The notes under the pieces: model-generated
Databases searched by the model: none
Told to the model about the DNA's origin: nothing
What the model saw: the letters and a program-made list of their open reading frames with translations, nothing else
DNA from: Sulfitobacter sp. BSw21498
GTDB lineage: Bacteria; Pseudomonadota; Alphaproteobacteria; Rhodobacterales; Rhodobacteraceae
Assembly: GCF_006064855.1 (NCBI RefSeq)
Contig: NZ_CP040753.1
Coordinates: 682,001-746,000 of the forward strand
Direction: 5' to 3'
Length of the DNA stretch: 64,000 bases
Translations under genes and position numbers: made by a program
Shown here: positions 16,756-25,143 of the stretch, piece by piece
How the letters are laid out: every line of letters begins with the position of its first letter
Position numbering within the stretch: the first letter of the stretch is position 1

Positions 16756-17847
16756 ATGTCTAACGTTGTGACACTTTCGTCCGTTCGCGCCCGCGGTATT
16801 GCTGCGAAACACGCCGATATAGCAGCGATCAGCCGCATGTTTGCACAGCAGCGTCGCCGTGCGGGGGATGTGTTCTGGTTGAAGGAAAACGCAGAATGGC
16901 TGGGGGTGTTGGCAAGCTCGAATATGCCAGTGTCGTCGGGTGCTTTGATGCCCTACGCATCTTTCTATGACCAACTGGAGGAAACGATCCGTTTTTTCCC
17001 GCAGTATTACCGTTTCTTCCTGTCACTAGCCCTTGATCTTGAGGATCTTGGCATGCCCGGAGAGACAGGGCTGCGACTGGTGCACTGGGTCTCGCGTATG
17101 CGCTTGGTCGATGGGGAACTTTCCGACCTACAACGCGCCGAGGCAGAGCGGTTGATGGCACGGCGGATGCCCGTCACCCGAGACGAAACCCTGCACGCGC
17201 GATTGCGCGGGTTTTTCCTGAGATCAGAAAACTTTGTGCTGCCGAATAAAAAAGCATCTTACGAGCTCGCGCATATTGTTTTCTACCTGTCCGACTATGG
17301 TCAACGTGATCCGGCACTGCCCCTCGCGGCAATTGAAAGCCTGACCTTTGCCGGCGTCCTGGCTTATCTGGATCAGGATATAGATTTGCTGGCAGAGCTC
17401 TGCGCTGCTTTGAGGTTGGCCGGCTCGCCTGCGCCCGTCTTGTGGGAAGACGCTGTCCGCACTGCCGCAAACGCCTGCCAGATCGTGCCGCACCACGGGG
17501 AGGGGGCGGGCGACGGGTATCATATCTATTTGGTGGCCGGCTGGTTGTCGCAGATGGCGGGGGCTCCGGCATTCAGCCAAGCGGTGCCACAGGGCCCGGT
17601 CTCCATCCGCTACGCGCCACCAGAGGGTGCGCTATTGGGGCTGTCCGAAACCCTTTTCAAGATGGGAGACACGCGGCAATCTGATTGGGCGCGTATGCGT
17701 GGGAGGATAATGGCGTCGCTTGCCCCCTCGGCACAAAACATCTTGGCACAGGCAGAGGCGTCTTGCCCGCGGTTCAATGCGTTTTTTGCCCGCTTCGCCC
17801 GTGCGCCGGCCAAAACGGGGGGAGGTTCGGCGCGGGTTCAGCTTTAG
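16756..17847 (+). CDS. Uncharacterised 363-residue protein paired with the repeat peptide
   Basis: A soluble, mostly helical protein with no signal peptide or membrane segment and no motif of a named enzyme. Distinct segments are DVFWLKENAEWLGVL (38-52), FFPQYYRFFLSLALDLEDLG (80-99), ELAHIVFYLSDYG (170-182, with polar Glu170, His173 and Asp180 in a helix), a His pair at 246-247, and YHIYLVAGWL (255-264). The repeated acidic/His-containing helices could suggest a helical-barrel fold, but this is inference. From memory it matches a Roseobacter family annotated DUF6902. A GAGGGAG ribosome site precedes the ATG, 60 bp after the peptide gene, so they are likely one transcript. Confidence 0.75.
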   Translation: MSNVVTLSSVRARGIAAKHADIAAISRMFAQQRRRAGDVFWLKENAEWLGVLASSNMPVSSGALMPYASFYDQLEETIRFFPQYYRFFLSLALDLEDLGMPGETGLRLVHWVSRMRLVDGELSDLQRAEAERLMARRMPVTRDETLHARLRGFFLRSENFVLPNKKASYELAHIVFYLSDYGQRDPALPLAAIESLTFAGVLAYLDQDIDLLAELCAALRLAGSPAPVLWEDAVRTAANACQIVPHHGEGAGDGYHIYLVAGWLSQMAGAPAFSQAVPQGPVSIRYAPPEGALLGLSETLFKMGDTRQSDWARMRGRIMASLAPSAQNILAQAEASCPRFNAFFARFARAPAKTGGGSARVQL

Positions 17848-17853
17848 GGCGGC

Positions 17854-17869
17854 CTCATGCTGGCATGAG
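17854..17869. terminator. Short hairpin between convergent genes
   Basis: CTCATG (17854-17859) and CATGAG (17864-17869) form a 6-bp stem with a 4-nt loop between the partner gene and the convergent ErpA-type gene. No T-run on either side, so a weak terminator at best. Confidence 0.25.
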
Positions 17870-17917
17870 ACCAGCCTCCGGCGGGGGGTTCTTGGGCAGA
17901 ATGAAACGGGCTGAGTG

Positions 17918-18241
17918 CTACATCGAGAAGGATGTGCCGCAACCGCAGGCGCTGGTCGCGTTAGGGTTTTCAACCACGAAACGCGCGCCGATCAGTTCTT
18001 CGGAGAAGTCGATGACAGCATTGGCAAGGAAGGGCAGCGAGATGCTGTCGACCACGACTTTCTGGCCGGCACCTTCAAGGACGAGATCGTCGTCCTTTGG
18101 GGCATCCAGCGCGATATCGTACTGAAAGCCGGAGCAACCGCCGCCTTCCACTGCGACGCGCAGGGCTTGGCCCTCTGCTGCGGCACCGATTTCGGCAAGG
18201 CGGTCAAAGGCGCGCGGGGTGACTTGGGGGGGCAGGTTCAT
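17918..18241 (-). CDS. erpA: Iron-sulfur cluster carrier, HesB/IscA family (ErpA-type)
   Basis: A 107-residue A-type carrier. The three conserved cysteines are visible: GGGCSGFQYD near residue 37 and the C-terminal SACGCGTSF near 100-102. The family receives Fe-S clusters from a scaffold and passes them to client enzymes. The ATG at 18241 (MNLPPQVT) follows a well-spaced GGAG; upstream in-frame codons at 18271 and 18283 lack one. No isc or suf gene is adjacent. ErpA and IscA cannot be fully separated by eye; the short, isolated form suggests ErpA. Confidence 0.85.
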   Translation of the reverse strand: MNLPPQVTPRAFDRLAEIGAAAEGQALRVAVEGGGCSGFQYDIALDAPKDDDLVLEGAGQKVVVDSISLPFLANAVIDFSEELIGARFVVENPNATSACGCGTSFSM

Positions 18242-18326
18242 TTTTCGGGCTCCGGGGTGATCGGTTTCCATCTGTCTTATCATACAATATAGAAACCCTC
18301 AGGACAGGCCACAAGGACCACCGACT

Positions 18327-19469
18327 ATGCGCGCTTCTTTTGCTTCTGATCCGGCACTGACCCGGGGACGGTTGATACCCGAAGAGGAAAGTACCTTTCG
18401 TTCCTGCTTTCAGCGGGATCGCGACCGGATTATTCACGCCAGCGCCTTTCGGCGGCTCAAGCATAAAACCCAAGTGTTCATTGAACATGAAGGCGATTAT
18501 TACCGCACGCGGCTAACCCATTCGATCGAGGTGGCGCAGGTGGCGCGCACGATTGCCGGTGCTTTGGGTCTGAATGCAGAGCTGACGGAGGCGGTCGCGC
18601 TGGCACATGATCTGGGGCATCCGCCTTTTGGTCACACCGGCGAGGATGCGCTGGAGACGCTGATGGCCCCCTATGGCGGGTTTGATCACAACGCGCAGGC
18701 CATTCGAATCGTCACCCATCTTGAACGGCACTATGCGGAATTCGACGGGTTGAACCTGACGTGGGAAACATTAGAGGGGCTGGCGAAACATAATGGGCCG
18801 GTGACAGGAGACCTGCCGTGGGCTCTGGCGGCCTATGGGCGGCAGCATGATCTAGAGCTGGATACATTCGCCAGTGCCGAAGCGCAGGTGGCGGCGATTG
18901 CCGACGACGTGGCCTATAACCACCACGATCTGCATGACGGGCTGCGCGCGGAGCTGTTTTCGACGGATGAACTGGCCGAGCTTCCGATCCTCAAGGACAA
19001 CTTTGCCGAGGTGGACCGGCTTTATCCCGGTTTGAACTACTACCGGCGTCGCCACGAGGCGCTGCGCCGGTTCTTTGGTGTGCTGGTCGAGGATGTTATC
19101 ACAGTCGCGCGGACCCGTTTGGCCGAAATGAAGCCCGAAACCGCCACTGATATTCGAATGGCGGGGCGCACGCTGATCCAGTTTTCCGATCCGGTGTTCC
19201 AAGACCTCAAGGTGATCCGCGCATTCCTGTTTGACCGGATGTACCGCGCGCCGTCGGTGGTTCTTATGCGCAAGCAGGTGACGCAGGTGGTCGAGGATTT
19301 GTTCCCCTATTTCTGCGCGCATACGGATCAATTGCCCAAACAATGGCGCAAAGATGTAGAGGACGCAGACGGCGATACGGCACTCGCGCGGATCGTCAGT
19401 GACTATATCTCGGGGATGACCGATCGCTTTGCCCTGCAAGAGCACGAGCGGTTGATCGCTAAAGGCTGA
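18327..19469 (+). CDS. dgt: Deoxyguanosinetriphosphate triphosphohydrolase-like protein
   Basis: A 380-residue HD-domain hydrolase. Metal ligands are visible in THSIEVAQVAR (near residues 64-74) and the HD pair in ALAHDLGHPPFGHTG (near 90-104). The N-terminal SCFQRDRDRIIHASAFRRLKHKTQVF is the family signature. Enzymes of this group remove triphosphate from dNTPs, adjusting pool sizes; the shorter type found here (compared with 505-residue E. coli Dgt) often acts on several dNTPs. It lies directly before argS, a common alphaproteobacterial arrangement, and is divergent from erpA. Confidence 0.9.
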   Translation: MRASFASDPALTRGRLIPEEESTFRSCFQRDRDRIIHASAFRRLKHKTQVFIEHEGDYYRTRLTHSIEVAQVARTIAGALGLNAELTEAVALAHDLGHPPFGHTGEDALETLMAPYGGFDHNAQAIRIVTHLERHYAEFDGLNLTWETLEGLAKHNGPVTGDLPWALAAYGRQHDLELDTFASAEAQVAAIADDVAYNHHDLHDGLRAELFSTDELAELPILKDNFAEVDRLYPGLNYYRRRHEALRRFFGVLVEDVITVARTRLAEMKPETATDIRMAGRTLIQFSDPVFQDLKVIRAFLFDRMYRAPSVVLMRKQVTQVVEDLFPYFCAHTDQLPKQWRKDVEDADGDTALARIVSDYISGMTDRFALQEHERLIAKG

Positions 19470-19532
19470 ACCGCCCTTGATTATGGGCGCATATTCAGGT
19501 GATACACGGGGCCAAGTCGAAGGAACCCCGTT

Positions 19533-21275
19533 ATGAACCTATTTGCCGATATCCGCAGCCTTGTGCTGTCCACCCTTGATACGCTGGTCGCTGACGGGTT
19601 TCTGCCCGAGGGCCTGAGCTTTGACGCCATCACTGTTGAGCCTCCGCGCGATGCATCACATGGGGATATGGCAACCAATGCCGCGATGGTGCTGGCCAAG
19701 CCTGCCCGTATGAAGCCGCGCGATATCGCCGACAAGCTGGCTGCAAAGCTGGGTGAGGATGCGCGGATTACTGCGGCTGATGTGGCTGGGCCCGGCTTTT
19801 TGAACCTGCGGCTAAGCGCTGCGGTATGGCAGGGCGTTGTCGGCGCGGTTCTGCGGCAAGGGACTGATTTTGGCCGCGGCGATCTAGGTCAGGGCAGACG
19901 CGTGAACGTTGAATATGTATCCGCCAACCCGACCGGCCCGCTGCATGTTGGCCACACCCGCGGGGCGGTCTTTGGGGATGCGCTGGCGTCATTGCTTGAT
20001 TTTGCGGGCTTTGATGTCACGCGCGAATATTACATCAACGATGGCGGGGCACAGGTCGATGTATTGGCGCGCTCTGTCTATCTGCGGTATCTTGAGGCAC
20101 ACGGCCAAGAGGTTGCTTTCCCCGAAGGCACATACCCCGGCGACTATCTGGTCGACGTGGGCGTGGCGCTGAAAGACAAGGTGGGCGACGCTTATATCGA
20201 TAAGGATGAATCCGTCTGGCTTGAAGATGTACGCAATTTTGCCACCGACGAGATGATGAAGCTGATCCGCGAAGATCTGGCCTCTCTCGGGGTGGAAATG
20301 GATGTGTTCTATTCGGAAAAATCGCTCTATGGCACGGGCCGGATTGAAGCCGCGATTGAAGACCTCAAGGCCAAGGGTCTGATCTATGAAGGTGTGCTTG
20401 AGCCGCCAAAGGGCAAAAAGCCCGAAGACTGGGAACCGCGCGAGCAGACGCTGTTCAAATCCACTGCGCATGGCGATGATGTGGACCGCCCGGTGATGAA
20501 GTCGGACGGCGGCTGGACCTATTTCGCGCCCGATATTGCGTACCACTACGACAAGGTGCAGCGCGGCTTTGACATGTTGATTGACGTGTTCGGGGCGGAT
20601 CATGGGGGCTATGTCAAACGGATGAAGGCCGCGGTGTCGGCGTTGTCCGAAGGGGCTGTGCCGCTCGACATCAAGCTGACGCAGCTGGTCAAGCTTTTCA
20701 AGGACGGCAAGGAATTCAAAATGTCCAAGCGGGCAGGGACATTCGTGACCCTGCGTGATGTTGTTGATCAAGTGGGCGCGGATGTGACGCGTTTCGTTAT
20801 GTTGACTCGTAAAAATGACGCGATGCTGGACTTCGACTTTGCCAAAGTGCTTGAGCAATCGCGCGAAAACCCCGTGTTCTATGTGCAATACGCCAACGCC
20901 CGCGTTCATTCCGTGTTGCGCAAAGCGGCAGAGGCCGGCGTCGCGACAGATATTGAAACGCTTCAACGCGCCGATCTGAGCAAGCTGGACCATGAGGCAG
21001 AGCTGAAACTGGCGCAGAAGCTGGCAGAGTGGCCGCGGATGGTCGAGACGGCGGCGCGTAGCAACGAACCACATCGGATCGCGTTCTACCTTTACGAGCT
21101 TGCGGGCGACTTCCACGGGCTTTGGAACCGTGGGAATGACGTGCCAGAGCTGCGTTTCTTGCAAGATGATGCTGCGGTCTCGCAGTCGAAAATCGCTCTT
21201 GCGCAGGCCGCAGCGATTGTAATTGCGTCAGGTCTTGGTATTCTTGGGGTCAAGCCAGCGGAAGAGATGCGATAA
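19533..21275 (+). CDS. argS: Arginyl-tRNA synthetase
   Basis: A 580-residue class Ia synthetase. The N-terminal Add-1 tRNA-binding domain begins the protein. The HIGH motif is [14 protein letters not shown] (His near residue 133), and [12 protein letters not shown] serves as the KMSKS loop. The C-terminal DALR anticodon-binding domain occupies about the last 120 residues. It charges tRNA-Arg in the cytoplasm, an essential step. The gene follows dgt by 63 bp and precedes a SPOR protein, suggesting a shared transcript with the nagZ-scpAB group. Confidence 0.97.
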   Translation: MNLFADIRSLVLSTLDTLVADGFLPEGLSFDAITVEPPRDASHGDMATNAAMVLAKPARMKPRDIADKLAAKLGEDARITAADVAGPGFLNLRLSAAVWQGVVGAVLRQGTDFGRGDLGQGRRVNVEYVSANPTGPLHVGHTRGAVFGDALASLLDFAGFDVTREYYINDGGAQVDVLARSVYLRYLEAHGQEVAFPEGTYPGDYLVDVGVALKDKVGDAYIDKDESVWLEDVRNFATDEMMKLIREDLASLGVEMDVFYSEKSLYGTGRIEAAIEDLKAKGLIYEGVLEPPKGKKPEDWEPREQTLFKSTAHGDDVDRPVMKSDGGWTYFAPDIAYHYDKVQRGFDMLIDVFGADHGGYVKRMKAAVSALSEGAVPLDIKLTQLVKLFKDGKEFKMSKRAGTFVTLRDVVDQVGADVTRFVMLTRKNDAMLDFDFAKVLEQSRENPVFYVQYANARVHSVLRKAAEAGVATDIETLQRADLSKLDHEAELKLAQKLAEWPRMVETAARSNEPHRIAFYLYELAGDFHGLWNRGNDVPELRFLQDDAAVSQSKIALAQAAAIVIASGLGILGVKPAEEMR

Positions 21276-21350
21276 CGCACACACGCTGGTCAGGCAGGTT
21301 CAAAAAACAGACCCGCGCAGGCGATGCCGGACGCGGTCAGTGAGGCAGAA

Positions 21351-22355
21351 ATGGCAGATTACACGTCCTCCTCCCAGGGTGGGGGGTATTCCTTTGAGCA
21401 TGACACCGGACTAGGCCCGCAGACACCGGCTAAGCCTTTGACAAAGTTTGCAAATTTTGCAGGTGCTGCGCTGTCTATCACCTTGATCGTCGGGATCGGG
21501 GTGTGGGGTTACAAGCTGCTTGTGCGCGATGTGACGGGTATTCCGGTGGTCCGTGCCGCCCAAGGCGATATGCGTGTGCGTCCTGAAAATCCGGGCGGGC
21601 AACTGGCCGATAATCAGGGGCTGTCGGTCAACGCCGTTGCCTCTGAAGGGACGGCGAACCAGTTCGCTGAACAGTTGATACTGGCCCCGAAACCATTGGA
21701 TCTGGAAGAAGAAGACCAGCCCATCCCCGTCGCGATGGTTGCACCTGTGCAACAGGCCCCAGCCTCCACCTCGCCAGCGGTAGACGTTGCAGCGGCGTTT
21801 CAAAACGGGGATGTAGACGGTTTGGTTGCCTCTCTCACGGATGGGATGGAGCCACTGGAAGATCAAGACGACGGAACCACGTTGCCAGAGCCGATGAGCG
21901 CGAGCGCCACGATGGATGTGGATCCGCTCGAAATGGCCGTGTCGAACGCTGTAGCCGTGGCAATGGGCGAAGAACCCGGCGTACGTGCATCCTTGCGGCC
22001 ACAAAATCGGCCCGGTGGCCGAATGGTTGCGACCAAAGCATCCTTTGAATCCGCCCCCGTGGCTGCGGCAGAAGTCAAAGAGCTGTCGCCCGACAGCCTG
22101 CCCACAGGCACACGTCTGGTGCAACTGGGCGCATTCGATTCACCGCAGATCGCGCGGGCACAATGGGTCCGTCTGAACGCACGTTTCGGCGCCTATATGG
22201 ACGGCAAAGACCGCATCATCCAAGAGGCCAGCAGCGGCGGTCGGACGTTCTATCGTCTGCGCGCGCATGGGTTTTCGGATATCGCGGACGCACGGCGCTT
22301 TTGTTCGGCGCTGGTGGCTGAAAACACTGACTGCATTCCCGTCGTTACACGCTGA
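21351..22355 (+). CDS. SPOR domain membrane protein
   Basis: A 334-residue single-pass protein: a cytoplasmic N-terminus (about 1-34), one hydrophobic segment (LSITLIVGIGVWGYKLLV, near 41-58), a low-complexity Ala/Pro/Val periplasmic linker, and a C-terminal SPOR domain (from about GTRLVQLGAFDSPQIARAQW to the end). SPOR domains bind glycan strands stripped of stem peptides at division sites, linking the protein to septal peptidoglycan. ATG at 21351 is preferred over 21324 because a GAGG lies 5 bp ahead. It precedes nagZ, a peptidoglycan-recycling gene, with a 1-bp overlap, so the two are functionally consistent. Confidence 0.87.
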   Translation: MADYTSSSQGGGYSFEHDTGLGPQTPAKPLTKFANFAGAALSITLIVGIGVWGYKLLVRDVTGIPVVRAAQGDMRVRPENPGGQLADNQGLSVNAVASEGTANQFAEQLILAPKPLDLEEEDQPIPVAMVAPVQQAPASTSPAVDVAAAFQNGDVDGLVASLTDGMEPLEDQDDGTTLPEPMSASATMDVDPLEMAVSNAVAVAMGEEPGVRASLRPQNRPGGRMVATKASFESAPVAAAEVKELSPDSLPTGTRLVQLGAFDSPQIARAQWVRLNARFGAYMDGKDRIIQEASSGGRTFYRLRAHGFSDIADARRFCSALVAENTDCIPVVTR

Positions 22356-23359
22356 TGCGGTACGGGGCGACAATACTGGATGCGTCGGGGCTGCGGCTGA
22401 CGGCGCAAGAAAAGGCGTTGTTTCGTGCCGTAAAACCCTTTGGGTTCATTCTGTTTGCACGCAATATCGACACGCCTGATCAGGTACGTGCCCTTTGCGC
22501 TGAAATGCGCGACGCGGCGGGCCATGACGCTGTGATTACCGTCGACCAAGAAGGCGGACGGGTGCAGCGTCTGCGTGCGCCACAGTGGCGCGACTGGTCG
22601 GCTCCGCTTGATTTTGTACAGGCTGCTGGTAGCAATGCGGCAGAGGCGATGTATCTGCGCTTTCGTCTGATCGCAGACGAGCTTCACCGCATCGGCATAG
22701 ACAGCAATTGTGCACCTATGGTCGATGTGGCTGGCACGCAAACGCATGAGTTTCTACGCAACCGATGCTATGGCACAACGCCGGACGTGGTCGCGGCCTT
22801 GGGCCGCGCTGCGGCAGATGGCATGTTGGCGGGCGGCGTACTGCCCGTGGTCAAACACATACCCGGGCACGGGCGCGCCACGATGGACAGCCACTATGAA
22901 CTGCCGCTGGTCAATGCGCCGCGCGCCGCGCTGGATGCCCATGATTTCGCGCCCTTCAAGGCGCTGAGCGACCTGCCGATGGGGATGACAGCGCATCTTG
23001 TCTATGATGCGATTGATCCACGTCCTGCCACGTTGTCACCGGTGATGATGAACCTGATCCGCGAGGACATCGGCTTTGACAATCTGATCATGACCGATGA
23101 CATCTCGATGAAAGCATTGGCGGGTGAAGTAGACCAGATTGCGGCTGATGCGTTGTCGGCGGGCTGTGATGTCGTCCTTTATTGCAACGCCACATTGGAA
23201 GACCGCGGCCGTGTGGCCGAGGCAGCAGGCGAAATGACCGACGCTGCGCAAACCCGTGCAGAACGGGCGCTGGCGATGCGCCGTGAGCCTGATGATGTCG
23301 ACATTCCTGCCCTAAATGCACAACTCGACACGCTTTTGGGCGGGGCGTCAGATGGCTGA
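22355..23359 (+). CDS. nagZ: Beta-N-acetylhexosaminidase, glycoside hydrolase family 3
   Basis: A 334-residue cytoplasmic enzyme. The family-3 signature is KHIPGHGRATMDSHYELP, containing the His/Asp dyad that acts as acid-base, and the nucleophile Asp is in NLIMTDDISMKAL. The early VDQEGGRVQRL segment is also characteristic. NagZ removes GlcNAc from muropeptides taken up during cell-wall recycling. The ATG overlaps the SPOR-gene stop as TGATG, and its own 3' end overlaps scpA by 8 bp, giving a tight operon. Confidence 0.94.
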   Translation: MRYGATILDASGLRLTAQEKALFRAVKPFGFILFARNIDTPDQVRALCAEMRDAAGHDAVITVDQEGGRVQRLRAPQWRDWSAPLDFVQAAGSNAAEAMYLRFRLIADELHRIGIDSNCAPMVDVAGTQTHEFLRNRCYGTTPDVVAALGRAAADGMLAGGVLPVVKHIPGHGRATMDSHYELPLVNAPRAALDAHDFAPFKALSDLPMGMTAHLVYDAIDPRPATLSPVMMNLIREDIGFDNLIMTDDISMKALAGEVDQIAADALSAGCDVVLYCNATLEDRGRVAEAAGEMTDAAQTRAERALAMRREPDDVDIPALNAQLDTLLGGASDG

Positions 23360-24137
23360 TACGGTCATGGACGATGGACAGGCAAAAGTTGCTGAACGGC
23401 GCACCGCCGAGGCGCTGATTGTGGATGTCGACGGGTTCGAGGGGCCTCTTGACCTGTTGCTGACGCTTAGCCGGACCCAAAAGGTTGATCTTCGCAAGGT
23501 TTCGGTGCTGCAATTGGCGCGGCAATATCTGATGTTCGTGGACAAGGCCAAGGCACTGCGGCTTGAACTGGCGGCGGATTATCTGGTCATGGCGGCGTGG
23601 CTGGCGTTTCTGAAATCCCGTTTGCTTCTACCGCCTGACCCCAAGGACGAAGGTCCCTCGGGCGAAGAGCTGGCCGCGCATCTGGCCTTTCAGCTGGAAC
23701 GTCTGCAAGCAATACGAGACGTCGCTTCGCAGCTTATGGCACGTGATCAGTTGGGACGTGATTTTTTTGCCCGCGGCCAGACCCAGGAAATGCAGCAGAC
23801 CCGCCGGGTGACATATAACGCGACCTTGCTGGACCTGATGCAAGGCTATGCCCGCACACGGACGCGCGACGAGTTTCGCCCCTTTGTGATGGATCGTGAA
23901 AAGGTCTTTACGATGGAGCAGGCGCTTGAACGGATGCGCGGTCTCATCGGGTTCGAGGGCGATTGGTCCGACCTGACACGCTATCTGCCCGAAGGCTGGG
24001 ACAAGGAACCGGCAATGCGCCGCTCGGCGACGGCATCAACGTTTGCGGCGTCGCTTGAATTGGTAAAAGAAGGGCATCTGGAAATTCGCCAAGACGGGAT
24101 GTTTGCCCCGATCCAGTTGCGCAAGAAGGATAGCTGA
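23352..24137 (+). CDS. scpA: Segregation and condensation protein A
   Basis: A 261-residue kleisin. The N-terminal FEGPLDLLLTLSRTQKVDLRKV motif (near residues 29-50) binds the SMC neck, and the C-terminal winged helix (SLELVKEGHLEIRQDG) binds the SMC cap. ScpA bridges the two SMC heads in the chromosome-condensing complex with ScpB. The N-terminus before the motif is slightly long. The start at 23352 lies inside the end of nagZ, so the two are translationally coupled. Confidence 0.94.
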   Translation: MADTVMDDGQAKVAERRTAEALIVDVDGFEGPLDLLLTLSRTQKVDLRKVSVLQLARQYLMFVDKAKALRLELAADYLVMAAWLAFLKSRLLLPPDPKDEGPSGEELAAHLAFQLERLQAIRDVASQLMARDQLGRDFFARGQTQEMQQTRRVTYNATLLDLMQGYARTRTRDEFRPFVMDREKVFTMEQALERMRGLIGFEGDWSDLTRYLPEGWDKEPAMRRSATASTFAASLELVKEGHLEIRQDGMFAPIQLRKKDS

Positions 24138-24138
24138 C

Positions 24139-24792
24139 GTGGCCGACCCCGCCCAACAAATCGAAGAAAGCCTGTTTGACGCGCCACCTCTGGCCGAACA
24201 GGAACGCATGATCGAGGCGATCCTATTTGCCACCGCAGATCCCATGACCCTGCGCGAGATTACAGCCCGTCTGCCCCACGGCTGTGATCCTGCGGAAGCG
24301 CTGGTCCATCTGCGCAAACGCTATGCCGGGCGGGGGGTGCAGCTTTGCCGGATCGGGGATGCCTATGCCATGCGCACGGCCGCCGATCTGGGATATTTGA
24401 TGCACCATGAGACAGTCGAGACCCGCAAACTGTCCCGCGCCGCAATCGAGACGCTGGCGATCATTGCCTATCACCAGCCCACCACCCGTGCCGAGATTGA
24501 AGAGATCCGCGGCGTGTCGGTATCGCGCGGGACTTTGGACCAGCTTATTGAACTTGACTGGATCCGCTTTGGCCGCCGCAAGATGACGCCCGGCCGGCCC
24601 GTGACCTTTGTTGTGACCCAAGAGTTTCTGGCGCATTTCGGGCTGGAAAGCCCGCGAGATCTGCCAGGTCTACAGGAGCTCCGCTCTGCCGGGCTGCTCG
24701 AGGGGCGCCCCGCGTTCAGTGCAATTCCGGGTGTCGACAGCGACGAAGAACCAGAGGCCACCGAAGGCCAGAGCGAGCTGTTCGAGGATTAA
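24139..24792 (+). CDS. scpB: Segregation and condensation protein B
   Basis: A 217-residue protein with two winged-helix domains: the first around EAILFATADPMTLREITARLP, the second around ETLAIIAYHQPTTRAEIEEIRGVS. A conserved RKMTPGRPVTFVVTQEFLAHFGL follows. ScpB dimerises and clamps ScpA in the SMC complex. The start is probably GTG at 24139, 8 bp after AAGAAGGA; a TTG at 24103 within scpA is the less likely alternative. The C-terminal tail is acidic and disordered. Confidence 0.92.
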   Translation: MADPAQQIEESLFDAPPLAEQERMIEAILFATADPMTLREITARLPHGCDPAEALVHLRKRYAGRGVQLCRIGDAYAMRTAADLGYLMHHETVETRKLSRAAIETLAIIAYHQPTTRAEIEEIRGVSVSRGTLDQLIELDWIRFGRRKMTPGRPVTFVVTQEFLAHFGLESPRDLPGLQELRSAGLLEGRPAFSAIPGVDSDEEPEATEGQSELFED

Positions 24793-24872
24793 TCCCCCGC
24801 GGGCCTGAAAATCGCCGCAAAGGATGTTATATTAAGCCCAGATATAGACCTATGCGGGAGTGAAATCACGAA

Positions 24873-25115
24873 ATGAACCAGATTGTGAACATGATCATGC
24901 GTCGCTTTATGGGGCGATTGATCAATAAGGGTATCAATATCGGATTTGACCAAGCCTCTAAACTTGGGAAGGGCCGAAAAGATGTGGAAGGTCGCGATAG
25001 CGATGCCGTGCCGCCAAGCCCTGCTGAAAACGCACGGCGGAATAAAGCCGGTAACCAACAGGGAAAACAGGCGCGCAAAATGGTGCGAAACATGCGCAAG
25101 CTGACGCGGTTCTAG
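24873..25115 (+). CDS. Small basic protein of unknown function
   Basis: An 80-residue protein rich in Lys, Arg, Asn and Met (MNQIVNMIMRRFMGRLINKG at the start, ARKMVRNMRKLTRF at the end) with an acidic middle. The N-terminal 25 residues could form an amphipathic helix. I recognise no family beyond similar small proteins in related bacteria. It lies alone between scpB and the convergent dCTP deaminase gene. The ribosome site is weak (GGGAG about 14 bp ahead), so confidence in the exact start is moderate. Confidence 0.6.
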   Translation: MNQIVNMIMRRFMGRLINKGINIGFDQASKLGKGRKDVEGRDSDAVPPSPAENARRNKAGNQQGKQARKMVRNMRKLTRF

Positions 25116-25143
25116 CAATCGGCAGCGCGCCCTGACGCTGACC

